Source of the DNA: DASWIG01 sp965371445
GTDB lineage: Bacteria; Acidobacteriota; Thermoanaerobaculia; Multivoradales; J023
Direction: 5' to 3'
Length of the DNA stretch: 13,415 nucleotides
NCBI GenBank assembly: GCA_965371445.1
Contig: CBDUYN010000236.1
Span: 1 to 13,415, forward strand
The position numbers were made by a program, and so were the translations under genes. The notes below the pieces were generated by a model. The model saw nothing but the letters and a program-made list of their open reading frames with translations. It made no database searches and was not told the DNA's origin. Shown here one piece after another: positions 1 to 6,108 of this stretch. The first letter of the stretch is position 1. Every line of letters starts with the position of its first letter.

Positions 1-150
1 CCTCCTACACTCTGCCGGTTTTCACCGGCGCTCTCTGCTTGCCCTTGCCACCCAGACACTTAGCCACTATCGATTCAAGTGTTACGGTCGACCAGCCCTC
101 CTGAAGTCCCCAACTACGGTCGTGCTGTTTCTGGAACAAATTGCGCCGGC
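1..150. other. Leading non-coding stretch, no gene recognised
   Basis: I see no convincing coding frame here; the open frames that cross it are GC-driven shadows. The stretch is less GC-rich than the genes that follow. It holds one small perfect hairpin (stem GCCGGT 14-19, loop TTTC, ACCGGC 24-29) and a looser dyad (ACACTT 56-61 / AAGTGT 77-82). No run of T follows either, so neither is a confident terminator. It could be the 3' flank of a gene lying left of the window. Confidence 0.4.
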
Positions 151-179
151 TTGACTTGCTCCCTTACGTTTCCTACAAT
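151..179 (+). promoter_or_regulatory. Sigma70-like promoter of the toxin-antitoxin pair
   Basis: A -35 box TTGACT (151-156) and a -10 box TACAAT (174-179) are separated by exactly 17 bases, the optimal spacing. Transcription would start near 186. A strong Shine-Dalgarno (AAGGAGGA, 185-192) follows, with the ATG at 197, so the leader is very short. The -10 box lies inside the spacer of an inverted repeat (162-188). Confidence 0.75.
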
Positions 180-188
180 TCCGTAAGG
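162..188. promoter_or_regulatory. Probable antitoxin operator (inverted repeat)
   Basis: CCTTACG at 162-168 and its exact reverse complement CGTAAGG at 182-188 flank a 13-base spacer that contains the -10 box. A factor bound here would block RNA polymerase, and the right arm also overlaps the Shine-Dalgarno. Antitoxins with the AbrB/MazE fold commonly repress their own promoter together with the toxin, so this is the natural candidate operator. The palindrome is seen directly; its use as an operator is inferred. Confidence 0.55.
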
Positions 189-196
189 AGGACGCC

Positions 197-433
197 ATGC
201 CCCAATCCCTGATCACCGCCAAGTACCAGACCACCGTCCCGAAGGAGATCCGGCAGAAGCTCGATCTGCGTTCCGGCGACACCCTGCGGTGGGAAGTCGT
301 AGGACGCGACATCCGGGTCGTCCCCGCGCGGCGGGGCTTCCTCGACCGTCGGGGCAGCCTCCACGTGGGGCCGGGCTCCGCGGTCGACGACGTCCGGGAG
401 GCGCGCCGCCTGAGGGGTACCGAGACGCCGTGA
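197..433 (+). CDS. vapB: AbrB/MazE-fold antitoxin (VapB-like)
   Basis: This 78-residue protein has an N-terminal SpoVT/AbrB swapped-hairpin DNA-binding domain, roughly residues 4-45. Typical features are the ITAKYQTTVPKEIR segment and the following LDLRSGDTLRWEV. The Arg/Asp-rich C-terminal tail (about 48-78) is the part that in this family wraps around and inhibits the partner toxin. The start is the ATG at 197, placed 4-5 bases after a strong AAGGAGGA. Its TGA overlaps the toxin's GTG start (GTGA, 430-433), so the pair is translationally coupled. A sigma70-like promoter and an inverted repeat lie immediately upstream, consistent with autoregulation. The family assignment is firm; the VapB name is by partnership with a PIN toxin. 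Confidence 0.85.
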   Translation: MPQSLITAKYQTTVPKEIRQKLDLRSGDTLRWEVVGRDIRVVPARRGFLDRRGSLHVGPGSAVDDVREARRLRGTETP

Positions 434-870
434 AGCGGATCGTCCTCGACACCAACGTCCTGGTCTCGTTCCTGACGGACCGCGACGCCGAGCAGCAGGC
501 GCAGGCGGCGGCGCTCTTCGAGGCGGCGGCGCAGGGTGAGGTCGAGATCGTCCTCCACCAGATGGTCGTCGCCGAGATGGTCTACGTCCTCGGCAACCTG
601 TACCAGGTCGAGACGCGGGAGATCGCCGCGATGGTCGACGATCTGCTCTCGTCACCGGGCGCCAAACCGGTCGACGAGCTCAGTTGGACGCTCGTCTTGG
701 AGCTGTGGCCGGACCGCGTTCCGGACTTTGCCGACGCCGTCCTCGCCGCCGTGGCGCGGGAAGGACGCTACGACGCTGTGGCCACGTTTGACCGGCGATT
801 CGTCCGGCGGCTGCGCAAGGAAGGCATCCCGCGCTACTGGCCGATCGAGGGAGAGGAGATCGCAGGGTGA
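430..870 (+). CDS. vapC: PIN-domain toxin ribonuclease (VapC-like)
   Basis: A 146-residue single-domain PIN protein, probably a Mg2+-dependent RNase neutralised by the upstream antitoxin. The acidic active-site residues are visible: Asp7 in IVLDTNV, Glu49 in VVAEM, Asp99/Asp102 in PDFADAVLAA, and Asp121 in ATFDRRF. The order and spacing are as expected for an intact enzyme. I chose the GTG at 430 because it gives the canonical 'KRIVLDTNV' N-terminus and a 4-base overlap with the antitoxin stop. The frame is open further upstream (to an ATG at 289), but that extension overlaps the antitoxin and has no PIN homology. VapC enzymes usually cut tRNA or the rRNA sarcin-ricin loop; the target here cannot be read from sequence. 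The gene ends facing the VWA gene, with hairpins between. Confidence 0.87.
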   Translation: MKRIVLDTNVLVSFLTDRDAEQQAQAAALFEAAAQGEVEIVLHQMVVAEMVYVLGNLYQVETREIAAMVDDLLSSPGAKPVDELSWTLVLELWPDRVPDFADAVLAAVAREGRYDAVATFDRRFVRRLRKEGIPRYWPIEGEEIAG

Positions 871-905
871 AGCCCCCGATCCTGGAACCCTGAGCCTCTT
901 GGACA

Positions 906-1027
906 GAGGTGCAGGCCCCGCACCTCCGGAAGAAGGCCCTCGGGACATAGGTGCGGAATCCGCACCTATGGCCCGACAGGGTCTCAGAAGACGTCCCTTC
1001 GGGACGAAGAGCGGGCGGGACGCCCGC
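906..1027. repeat. Cluster of four hairpins in a convergent gap
   Basis: Four perfect short inverted repeats lie between two converging genes. (a) GAGGTGC 906-912 / GCACCTC 920-926. (b) 12-base arms 946-957 / 959-970 around a single A, core AGGTGCGGA. (c) CGTCCC 992-997 / GGGACG 1001-1006, loop TTC. (d) GCGGGCG 1011-1017 / CGCCCGC 1021-1027, loop GGA. Hairpins a and b share the AGGTGC...GCACCT core. None is followed by a T-run, so they are not classic intrinsic terminators. They may act as a bidirectional transcription barrier or be REP-like palindromes. Confidence 0.6.
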
Positions 1028-1041
1028 GGTCCCAGCACCGA

Positions 1042-3351
1042 TCACTCCACGACCCGGAACCGCTTCGACGCCGTATAGGCCGCCGCCGCCCCCGGATCGC
1101 CGGCCCCCGGATCGCCGGCCGCCGGTTCGCCGGCCGCCGGGTCGCCGGCCGCCGGGTCGCCGATCGCCACCTGGAAGGTGTACTCGCCGGGCTCCAGGCC
1201 CTGGGGACGGAAGTCGAAGAAGAAGCGGTCGAGGCCGTCGAAGGAGGTCTCGGCGCGGCCGGCGACGGCCAGGCGGTCCCGCTCGACGATCGAGCCGTCG
1301 CTTTTGGTGACCACCGCGCGCATCTGCATGCCCTCCAGGAAGAGGTGGTAGGCCATGAGGCAGAAGCGCGCGTCGCGCCCGGCAGAGAGCGTCGGACGGA
1401 TGGCCGGGAAAAAGGCGTCGGAGCCGAAGGCGAAGGGGCTTTCCGTCTTCTTCGTACCGACCGCCGTCTCGGTCTCGCGGAACGCGGCGTAGAGGCGCGT
1501 CGGGTCGTCGAAGAGGATAGGTTCCAAGAGCCGCACCTCGGCCGCCGAGAAAGGCTTGACCTCGACCGGCACGGTGCCGACGCCGTAGCGGCCGCTTTTC
1601 GCGTCGCGCACGAGCGTACGCAGCCGGTAGCGGCCCGGCTCGAGCAGCAGGTCGCCGTAGATCTTGAGCTTTCCCTGGGTGAGCGTCGCCTCGGCGGTGA
1701 CCGCGTCGAGCTCGACTTTCTTGGTGAAGAAGTCGTGGATCCGGCCTTCGCGGTCGAGGGCGTAGACGAAAACGTCGGCCTCGACGGCCTCTCCTCCATG
1801 GCCGGCCAGCAGCGTGTCGCCGTCGGCCTCGAGCCAGACGGCGAGGCCGCTTTTCGACTCCTCGGCCTTGAACTCGGTCACCAGCGCCGCCACGTCGAGC
1901 TCGCCGCCGTCGTCGTCGGAAAGGATCAGCTGGGCGATGGCGAAGCTCGTCGCCTCCTCGTCGACGGTGGCAAAGGGCTCGGGCGCGTAGTAGCCCGGCC
2001 GGTGGACGAGCTTGGCGCCCCGTGGCGCGCCTTTCAGGGAGACCTTGATCGGGTGAAAAGCGCCGTCGAGAGGGATCTCCTCGGTCTGGAAGGAAAGGAG
2101 ATAGGTCACGCTCGTCTTGTCGAGCATGCCCTTCATGGCCTTTCCGAGGTTGTTGAAGCTGCGGTAGAACTCGCCGCCGGTCTCGTAGGCGAAAAAGGCA
2201 AGGCCGTTCGACGAATCGAAGTTGTTGGTCAAGCCGTTGTTGGTGAGCCCCGTTTCGTCGAGGAGGTAGTCGCGGTCGCGGGCGCCGGCGGGATCGACCG
2301 CCTGGATGACCCAGTCGGCGCGGCGGAAACGGTCGACCATCTCCTGGACGACGCGGATGGCGCCCGAACCCGGAGTGTAGGTGTCGGCGGCGGCCGCGGC
2401 CTTGACCGAACGCACGGTCGAGTATTTGCCGTGGAGGACGGCGTCGTCAAAGCCTTCGGAGAAGAAGACGAGGTACTTGCGTCCTTCGAGGCCCCGGGTG
2501 CGTTCGGCGAGCTCGCTCAAGGAATCGGCGAGGTCCTGGACCTCGGCGCGCCGTTTCCGGCGAACCCCCTCCTGGTGGTCCTCCTCGACGCCGTAGAGCA
2601 CCTCCAGGAGGAGGACGCCGCCGTTGGCCCTCTTGGAGCTGGACAGCATCTCGACACCGTCGAAGACCGCCTGTCCGGCGGCCGAGAGCTTGACGCCGGC
2701 TGCGCGGCCGATCTCGGCGGCCAGAGCCACCGGGTTGTTGGTGACCAGGCCGAGCGGGTCCTCGCGCACGTCGACCCCTTCTTCGGGGGTCTTCAGGTCG
2801 CCGTCGAGGAGCTGGTCGAGGACGTCGAGGGTGCGTACCACCTGCCGCCGGTCGGAGGTGAAGCCGAGCAGCTGCCGCGCGCCACCCGCCGTGCCGAAGA
2901 CACCGGTGGCGACGACGTCGGAGGGATGGAGGCTGTCGAGCAGGCCCCGCGCCGCGTCGACCGCTTTGGCGATCGAGTGCGGCCGGGTGAAGGAGAGGTC
3001 GAAGAGCAACAGGAAAAACCGCCGGCCGGCGATCGGCACCGCCGCGGGCTCGGCGACACCGGTTCCGGAATCTTCGGCACCGAAAAGCTCCAGGTCGACG
3101 ACTTCGAAGCCGACGAGCTCCCGGCGCTTACCACCTTCGCGGATCTCGAAGTTCTCGGCGGTCAGGCCTCGTACCGGCAAACGGTCCTTGTGGACGGTGA
3201 CCGGGACCTCGACGACCACGACCGTCGTCGATTCGCTAAACGTCTTCGGTAGCTCCTCACCGTCGGCCCAGGCGAGACCCGCGGCAAGCGTCAGGGCGAG
3301 CCCACAGAGGACGAAGGTTTTCCGGACGGCTCTCCTCGCATTCGATTTCAT
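1042..3351 (-). CDS. Exported VWA protein, VWFA-related Acidobacterial type
   Basis: A 769-residue protein. Residues 1-29 form a signal peptide: basic MKSNARRAVRK, a hydrophobic core, then AWA as a likely cleavage site, so it should act outside the cytoplasm. Residues about 45-90 carry the 'VTVHKDRLPVRGLTAENFEI' segment typical of this acidobacterial family. A von Willebrand A domain runs from about 108 to 400. Its metal site is of DxSxT form (Asp118, Ser120, Thr122), and a YLVFFSEGF strand lies further on. The remainder is beta-rich and unrecognised, ending in a Gly-Asp-Pro-Ala repeat before the last residues. VWA domains usually bind protein partners through a divalent metal; the ligand is unknown. 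AGGAG lies 7 bases before the ATG (minus strand, at 3359-3363). It is a single-gene unit, divergent from hemH and convergent with the toxin. Confidence 0.85.
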   Translation of the reverse strand: MKSNARRAVRKTFVLCGLALTLAAGLAWADGEELPKTFSESTTVVVVEVPVTVHKDRLPVRGLTAENFEIREGGKRRELVGFEVVDLELFGAEDSGTGVAEPAAVPIAGRRFFLLLFDLSFTRPHSIAKAVDAARGLLDSLHPSDVVATGVFGTAGGARQLLGFTSDRRQVVRTLDVLDQLLDGDLKTPEEGVDVREDPLGLVTNNPVALAAEIGRAAGVKLSAAGQAVFDGVEMLSSSKRANGGVLLLEVLYGVEEDHQEGVRRKRRAEVQDLADSLSELAERTRGLEGRKYLVFFSEGFDDAVLHGKYSTVRSVKAAAAADTYTPGSGAIRVVQEMVDRFRRADWVIQAVDPAGARDRDYLLDETGLTNNGLTNNFDSSNGLAFFAYETGGEFYRSFNNLGKAMKGMLDKTSVTYLLSFQTEEIPLDGAFHPIKVSLKGAPRGAKLVHRPGYYAPEPFATVDEEATSFAIAQLILSDDDGGELDVAALVTEFKAEESKSGLAVWLEADGDTLLAGHGGEAVEADVFVYALDREGRIHDFFTKKVELDAVTAEATLTQGKLKIYGDLLLEPGRYRLRTLVRDAKSGRYGVGTVPVEVKPFSAAEVRLLEPILFDDPTRLYAAFRETETAVGTKKTESPFAFGSDAFFPAIRPTLSAGRDARFCLMAYHLFLEGMQMRAVVTKSDGSIVERDRLAVAGRAETSFDGLDRFFFDFRPQGLEPGEYTFQVAIGDPAAGDPAAGEPAAGDPGAGDPGAAAAYTASKRFRVVE
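1091..1165 (-). repeat. Five 15-bp tandem repeats inside the VWA gene
   Basis: Five in-phase 15-base units (1091-1105, 1106-1120, 1121-1135, 1136-1150, 1151-1165) of the type SCCGGNTCGCCGGCC encode five-residue Gly-Asp-Pro-Ala/Gly-Ala steps near the C-terminus. The unit length is a multiple of three, so changes in copy number would keep the frame. The last unit diverges where it joins the conserved VAIGDP segment. This looks like a slippage-prone linker before the final TASKRFRVVE segment. Confidence 0.75.
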
Positions 3352-3376
3352 GGCTTTTCTCCTGAGGGTCGAATCA

Positions 3377-3470
3377 TCGGACCAGCTGGAAGGACCTGGA
3401 GCTCGAGGCAGCGCAATGAACGCCTGGTCCGATTTTGCACGATTCGTGCCGCGATCCCGCCCCGGCGGGA
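3377..3470. promoter_or_regulatory. Dyad-rich region upstream of the VWA gene
   Basis: Three inverted repeats lie in the divergent 3352-3624 gap, closest to the VWA gene. They are TCGGACCAG 3377-3385 / CTGGTCCGA 3424-3432, GCACGA 3437-3442 / TCGTGC 3444-3449 around one T, and TCCCGCC 3455-3461 / GGCGGGA 3464-3470. The 13-base GCACGAxTCGTGC dyad has the compact form of a repressor half-site pair. The wider 9-base pair could fold in the leader of the minus-strand transcript. I could not place a confident -35/-10 pair on the minus strand. Confidence 0.35.
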
Positions 3471-3576
3471 CGAAAGGCCGCGATCCGGGGCTCGGTCGAC
3501 GAATCCGCGGCCCCGTGCGCCGTCGAGGGCCCGCCGTTCAAGCCCCTGGACGCCACTTCCGGATGCTGGAACAATA

Positions 3577-3597
3577 TCCACCGTCCGGAACGGTGGA
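3577..3597 (+). promoter_or_regulatory. Perfect 8-bp-arm dyad upstream of hemH
   Basis: TCCACCGT (3577-3584) and ACGGTGGA (3590-3597) flank CCGGA. The dyad ends 27 bases before the hemH GTG. It could be a protein-binding operator or a hairpin in the hemH leader; the CCGGA/TCCGGAC repetition around it (3585-3589, 3601-3608) adds further symmetry. Iron- or heme-responsive control would be reasonable for ferrochelatase, but the sequence does not match a Fur box that I recognise. Confidence 0.4.
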
Positions 3598-3624
3598 CGC
3601 TCCGGACCTTGACGGAGGACGACG

Positions 3625-4743
3625 GTGCCCAAGAACCTCTACCGGGGAGACCCCGGCTTCGAGCACGGCGAGATCTCGGCGGTCGGAGTGCTCTTGGCCA
3701 ACCTCGGGACCCCGGAGGCACCGACGGCGAAGGCGTTGCGGCCTTTTCTGCAGGAGTTCCTGAGCGACCCGCGGGTGATCGAGATGTCGCGTCCGCTGTG
3801 GTGGACGATCCTGAACCTCTTTGTGCTGCCGTTCCGGCCCCGGAGGTCGGCGAAGCTCTACGCTTCGATCTGGACGGAGGAGGGCTCACCTCTCCTGGTG
3901 ATCTCGCGGCGCATCGAGAAGGCCCTCTCGGACGCCCTTCAGCGCCGGGTGGGGAATCCGCTTCACGTCGAGCTGGGGATGGGCTACGGCCAGCCGTCTA
4001 TCGCGCGGGCTCTCGCCGCCCTGCGGGAGAAGGGCTGCCGGCGGATCTTGGTGTTTCCGCTCTTCCCGCACTACTCGTCGACGTCGACGGGGGCGGTCTT
4101 CGACACGGTGATGAAAGAGCTCATGACCTGGCGCCTGGTGCCCGAGGTACGCACGGTCCACTTCTTCCACGACGAGCCGGGCCTCGTCAAGGCGCTCGCG
4201 GCGTCAATCCGCGAGGTCTGGGACAAGGACGGCGAGCCCGAGAAGCTCGTCCTCTCGTACCACGGAATCCCGCTGCGGTATTTTCTGGACGGCGACCCCT
4301 ACCACTGCTTCTGCTACAAGACGACGCGGCTGCTCACCGACGAGCTGGGGCTCAGCGAGGACCGCTACGTGACGACGTTTCAGTCGACGTTCGGCAAGCA
4401 AGAGTGGATAAAGCCCGCGACCGACGCGACGCTTGAAGCCCTGGCCACGGGCGGGACGAAGTCGGTCGACGTCATGTGTCCGGGTTTCTCGATCGACTGC
4501 CTCGAGACGTTGGAGGAGATCGACAAGCTGAACCGCGGGATTTTCCTCGGGGCGGGCGGTGAGCGTTTTCGATATATTCCGTGCCTGAACGACGGCGAGG
4601 AGCACGTCGCTTTTCTCCTCGACCTGGTGATGCGTCACCTGGGGGGCTGGGTCGTCGAGGAGTGGGACGGCGAGGCGGCGGCGCGGGAGGCTGCGGCCAG
4701 CCGCGATCGGGCGGCGGTGATGCGGACAGCGAAAGGATACTGA
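3625..4743 (+). CDS. hemH: Ferrochelatase
   Basis: Inserts Fe2+ into a porphyrin at the end of heme synthesis: protoporphyrin IX in the classical route, coproporphyrin III in the alternative route. The two cannot be told apart here. The protein has 372 residues, near the usual bacterial length. Diagnostic segments are LLANLGTPEAP (about 23-33), FPLFPHYSSTSTG (144-156), LSYHGIP with catalytic His213, FQSTFGKQEWIKP (252-264), and CPGFSIDCLETLEEI with the conserved Glu294. A Cys-rich DPYHCFCYKT segment (224-233) is as in many bacterial homologues. The GTG start at 3625 is supported by GGAGG at 3614-3618. The acidic, Ala-rich tail after about residue 345 is lineage-specific. The gene heads a plus-strand series; the next gene starts 5 bases after its stop, so the two are probably cotranscribed. 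Confidence 0.95.
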   Translation: MPKNLYRGDPGFEHGEISAVGVLLANLGTPEAPTAKALRPFLQEFLSDPRVIEMSRPLWWTILNLFVLPFRPRRSAKLYASIWTEEGSPLLVISRRIEKALSDALQRRVGNPLHVELGMGYGQPSIARALAALREKGCRRILVFPLFPHYSSTSTGAVFDTVMKELMTWRLVPEVRTVHFFHDEPGLVKALAASIREVWDKDGEPEKLVLSYHGIPLRYFLDGDPYHCFCYKTTRLLTDELGLSEDRYVTTFQSTFGKQEWIKPATDATLEALATGGTKSVDVMCPGFSIDCLETLEEIDKLNRGIFLGAGGERFRYIPCLNDGEEHVAFLLDLVMRHLGGWVVEEWDGEAAAREAAASRDRAAVMRTAKGY

Positions 4744-4748
4744 GCAGA

Positions 4749-5141
4749 ATGAAGGAACGGATCAAGATTTCCAAGGTGCAGACGGCCCAGATGGAGATCG
4801 CCGAGATCGTGGCCGACCTCGAAGGGATCCGGAGCCGGCTCCGGAAGATACTCGCCGAGCTCCCGCAGGAGTATCCGGAGGCGATGCGGCTGGGCAGGAT
4901 GGCGGCCTCGGAGGAGTACCGCCTTTCTTGCGCGGCCCAAGCTGCCGTCGAGCAGGTGACGGGGCTGATCCGACGGCTGCGGCCCCTGGTGACGCTGACC
5001 GAGGCCGACGTCCGGGCCGAGTGGGAGCAGCGCCAGGAGGCCAAGGCCGTCGCGGAGGTCTGCGAGACGTTCCGGCGCATCGCGTCGAGAGTCGCCGAAG
5101 CCGAGGACATCGACCTGGCCGAGATCGCGAGCTGGAACTGA
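4749..5141 (+). CDS. Small helical protein of unknown function
   Basis: I do not recognise this 130-residue protein. It starts MKERIKISKVQTAQ and is predicted by eye to be almost entirely alpha-helical. Charged heptad-like stretches run at about 10-40 (IVADLEGIRSRLRKILAEL) and 85-125 (RAEWEQRQEAKAVAEVCETF). There is no signal peptide, membrane segment or recognisable catalytic motif; two cysteines (61 and 105) are isolated. The ATG at 4749 is 5 bases after the hemH stop, with a weak AAAGGA at 4732-4737. The open frame continues upstream inside hemH, but that part is Arg/Gly-rich shadow sequence. The tight spacing suggests cotranscription and perhaps a role tied to heme synthesis, but this is only positional evidence. 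Confidence 0.7.
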   Translation: MKERIKISKVQTAQMEIAEIVADLEGIRSRLRKILAELPQEYPEAMRLGRMAASEEYRLSCAAQAAVEQVTGLIRRLRPLVTLTEADVRAEWEQRQEAKAVAEVCETFRRIASRVAEAEDIDLAEIASWN

Positions 5142-5216
5142 GGCCCCCGGCGTCGGCGCAATCCGGTTGCATCGCCGTCGGTTGCGTCGCCGCCGGCTTT
5201 GCGGCAACCTCCCGGC

Positions 5217-6023
5217 GTGGCCACTTATGTCATCGGCGACGTCCACGGCCGGTTCGCGGCCCTCGAGGCGCTCTGGGAGAAGCTCGGCTTCGACCTGGAA
5301 CGCGACTGGGCGTGGATGGTCGGCGACCTCGTGAACCGCGGCCCGGGCTCGCTCGAGGTGTTGCGCTGGGCGCGGCGCCTGGAATCGAAGCTCGGACGGC
5401 GCTTCGCCGTCGTCCTCGGCAACCACGACCTGCGCCTGCTGGCTTTTGCCTTCGGCGTTGACCGCCCCAGGAAACGGGACACGCTCGACGCCGTCCTTCG
5501 CGCGTCGGACCGCGACGAGCTCGTCGAGTGGCTCCGGCGGCGGCCGCTTCTCTATCGCCGCGGCGCCGACGTCCTGGTCCACGCGGGCCTCTTGCCGCAC
5601 TGGACGGTCGGGGAAGCCGAGGCGCGGGCCCGGGAGGCCGAGGCCGCGCTTCAGGGCGACGACGCGGCGACGCTGCTGGCCGACTGGCGCGCCAAGATCC
5701 CGGTCCGGGACGAGAGTCGCGAGCGAAGGCGCTTCACCCTGGCGGTCCTCGCCGGCATCCGCTCGGTCGACGCCGAGGGCCGCCTCTCGGACCACACCGG
5801 TCCGCCGGAGACGGCACCCGAACCTTTCCGGCCGTGGTTTCGTATCGAAGGACGCCGCAGCGCCTGGGCGCGGATCGCCTTCGGGCATTGGGCGGCGCTC
5901 GGTGTGTATCTCGAATCCCGCGTCCTCGGCCTCGACGCCGGCGCCGCCTGGGAGGACGAGCTCTGCGCCGTCCGCCTCGACGACGGAGCCCTCTTCGTGG
6001 AAAAGATCGGCCCGGAGACCTGA
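5217..6023 (+). CDS. apaH: Symmetrical diadenosine tetraphosphatase ApaH
   Basis: Hydrolyses Ap4A to two ADP (and in other bacteria removes Np4-type RNA caps), a calcineurin-like metallophosphoesterase in the cytoplasm. It has 268 residues, close to the usual length of about 270-280. The metal-binding blocks are in order: GDVHG (7-11), GDLVNRGP (36-43), GNHD (68-71), VHAG (121-124), and FGHW in the C-terminal third. I chose the GTG at 5217 because it gives MATYVIGDVHG, matching the family N-terminus. A TTG at 5199 in the same frame would add six residues. No good Shine-Dalgarno precedes either start. A short dyad (GGTTGC 5180-5185 / GCAACC 5204-5209) sits just upstream. The gene lies 75 bases after the small helical gene and 85 bases before the transporter gene. 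Confidence 0.93.
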   Translation: MATYVIGDVHGRFAALEALWEKLGFDLERDWAWMVGDLVNRGPGSLEVLRWARRLESKLGRRFAVVLGNHDLRLLAFAFGVDRPRKRDTLDAVLRASDRDELVEWLRRRPLLYRRGADVLVHAGLLPHWTVGEAEARAREAEAALQGDDAATLLADWRAKIPVRDESRERRRFTLAVLAGIRSVDAEGRLSDHTGPPETAPEPFRPWFRIEGRRSAWARIAFGHWAALGVYLESRVLGLDAGAAWEDELCAVRLDDGALFVEKIGPET

Positions 6024-6024
6024 T

Positions 6025-6086
6025 CCGGAGCGGCAGTATACTGTCCCCCTCGGGGGATCAAGGGGGGAAAACACTGCCTGCTCCGG
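6025..6086 (+). promoter_or_regulatory. Nested stem-loop and possible promoter before the NTT-HEAT gene
   Basis: The apaH-transporter gap can fold into one long stem: CCGGAGC-GGCAGT (6025-6037) pairs with ACTGCC-T-GCTCCGG (6073-6086), 13 pairs with a single bulged T at 6079. Nested inside are TCCCCC 6044-6049 / GGGGGA 6052-6057 and the 10-base palindrome CAGTATACTG (6034-6043). The palindrome contains TATACT, which resembles a -10 box, but no good -35 sits at the proper distance. The start codon at 6109 follows 22 bases after the stem. It may be an attenuator, an mRNA-stabilising structure or an operator-promoter; the sequence alone does not decide. Confidence 0.45.
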
Positions 6087-6108
6087 CCTGATTCAAGATC
6101 AAGACGTC

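Noticed and set aside
56..91. tRNA-like 3' end (CGATTCAA loop followed later by GACCA)
   Set aside because: Stem lengths and loop size do not fit a T-arm and no matching acceptor or anticodon arms are found.
1345..3252. A 635-codon plus-strand frame opposite the VWA gene
   Set aside because: Antisense shadow. The minus-strand protein has a signal peptide, a good Shine-Dalgarno and a recognisable VWA domain.
4635..6074. A 479-codon minus-strand frame opposite apaH and the small helical gene
   Set aside because: Antisense shadow of clear plus-strand genes; no recognised domain.
5446..6108. N-terminal extension of the transporter frame
   Set aside because: It overlaps apaH in another frame and gives Arg/Ser/Pro-rich sequence. 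The ATG at 6109 yields a normal N-terminus.
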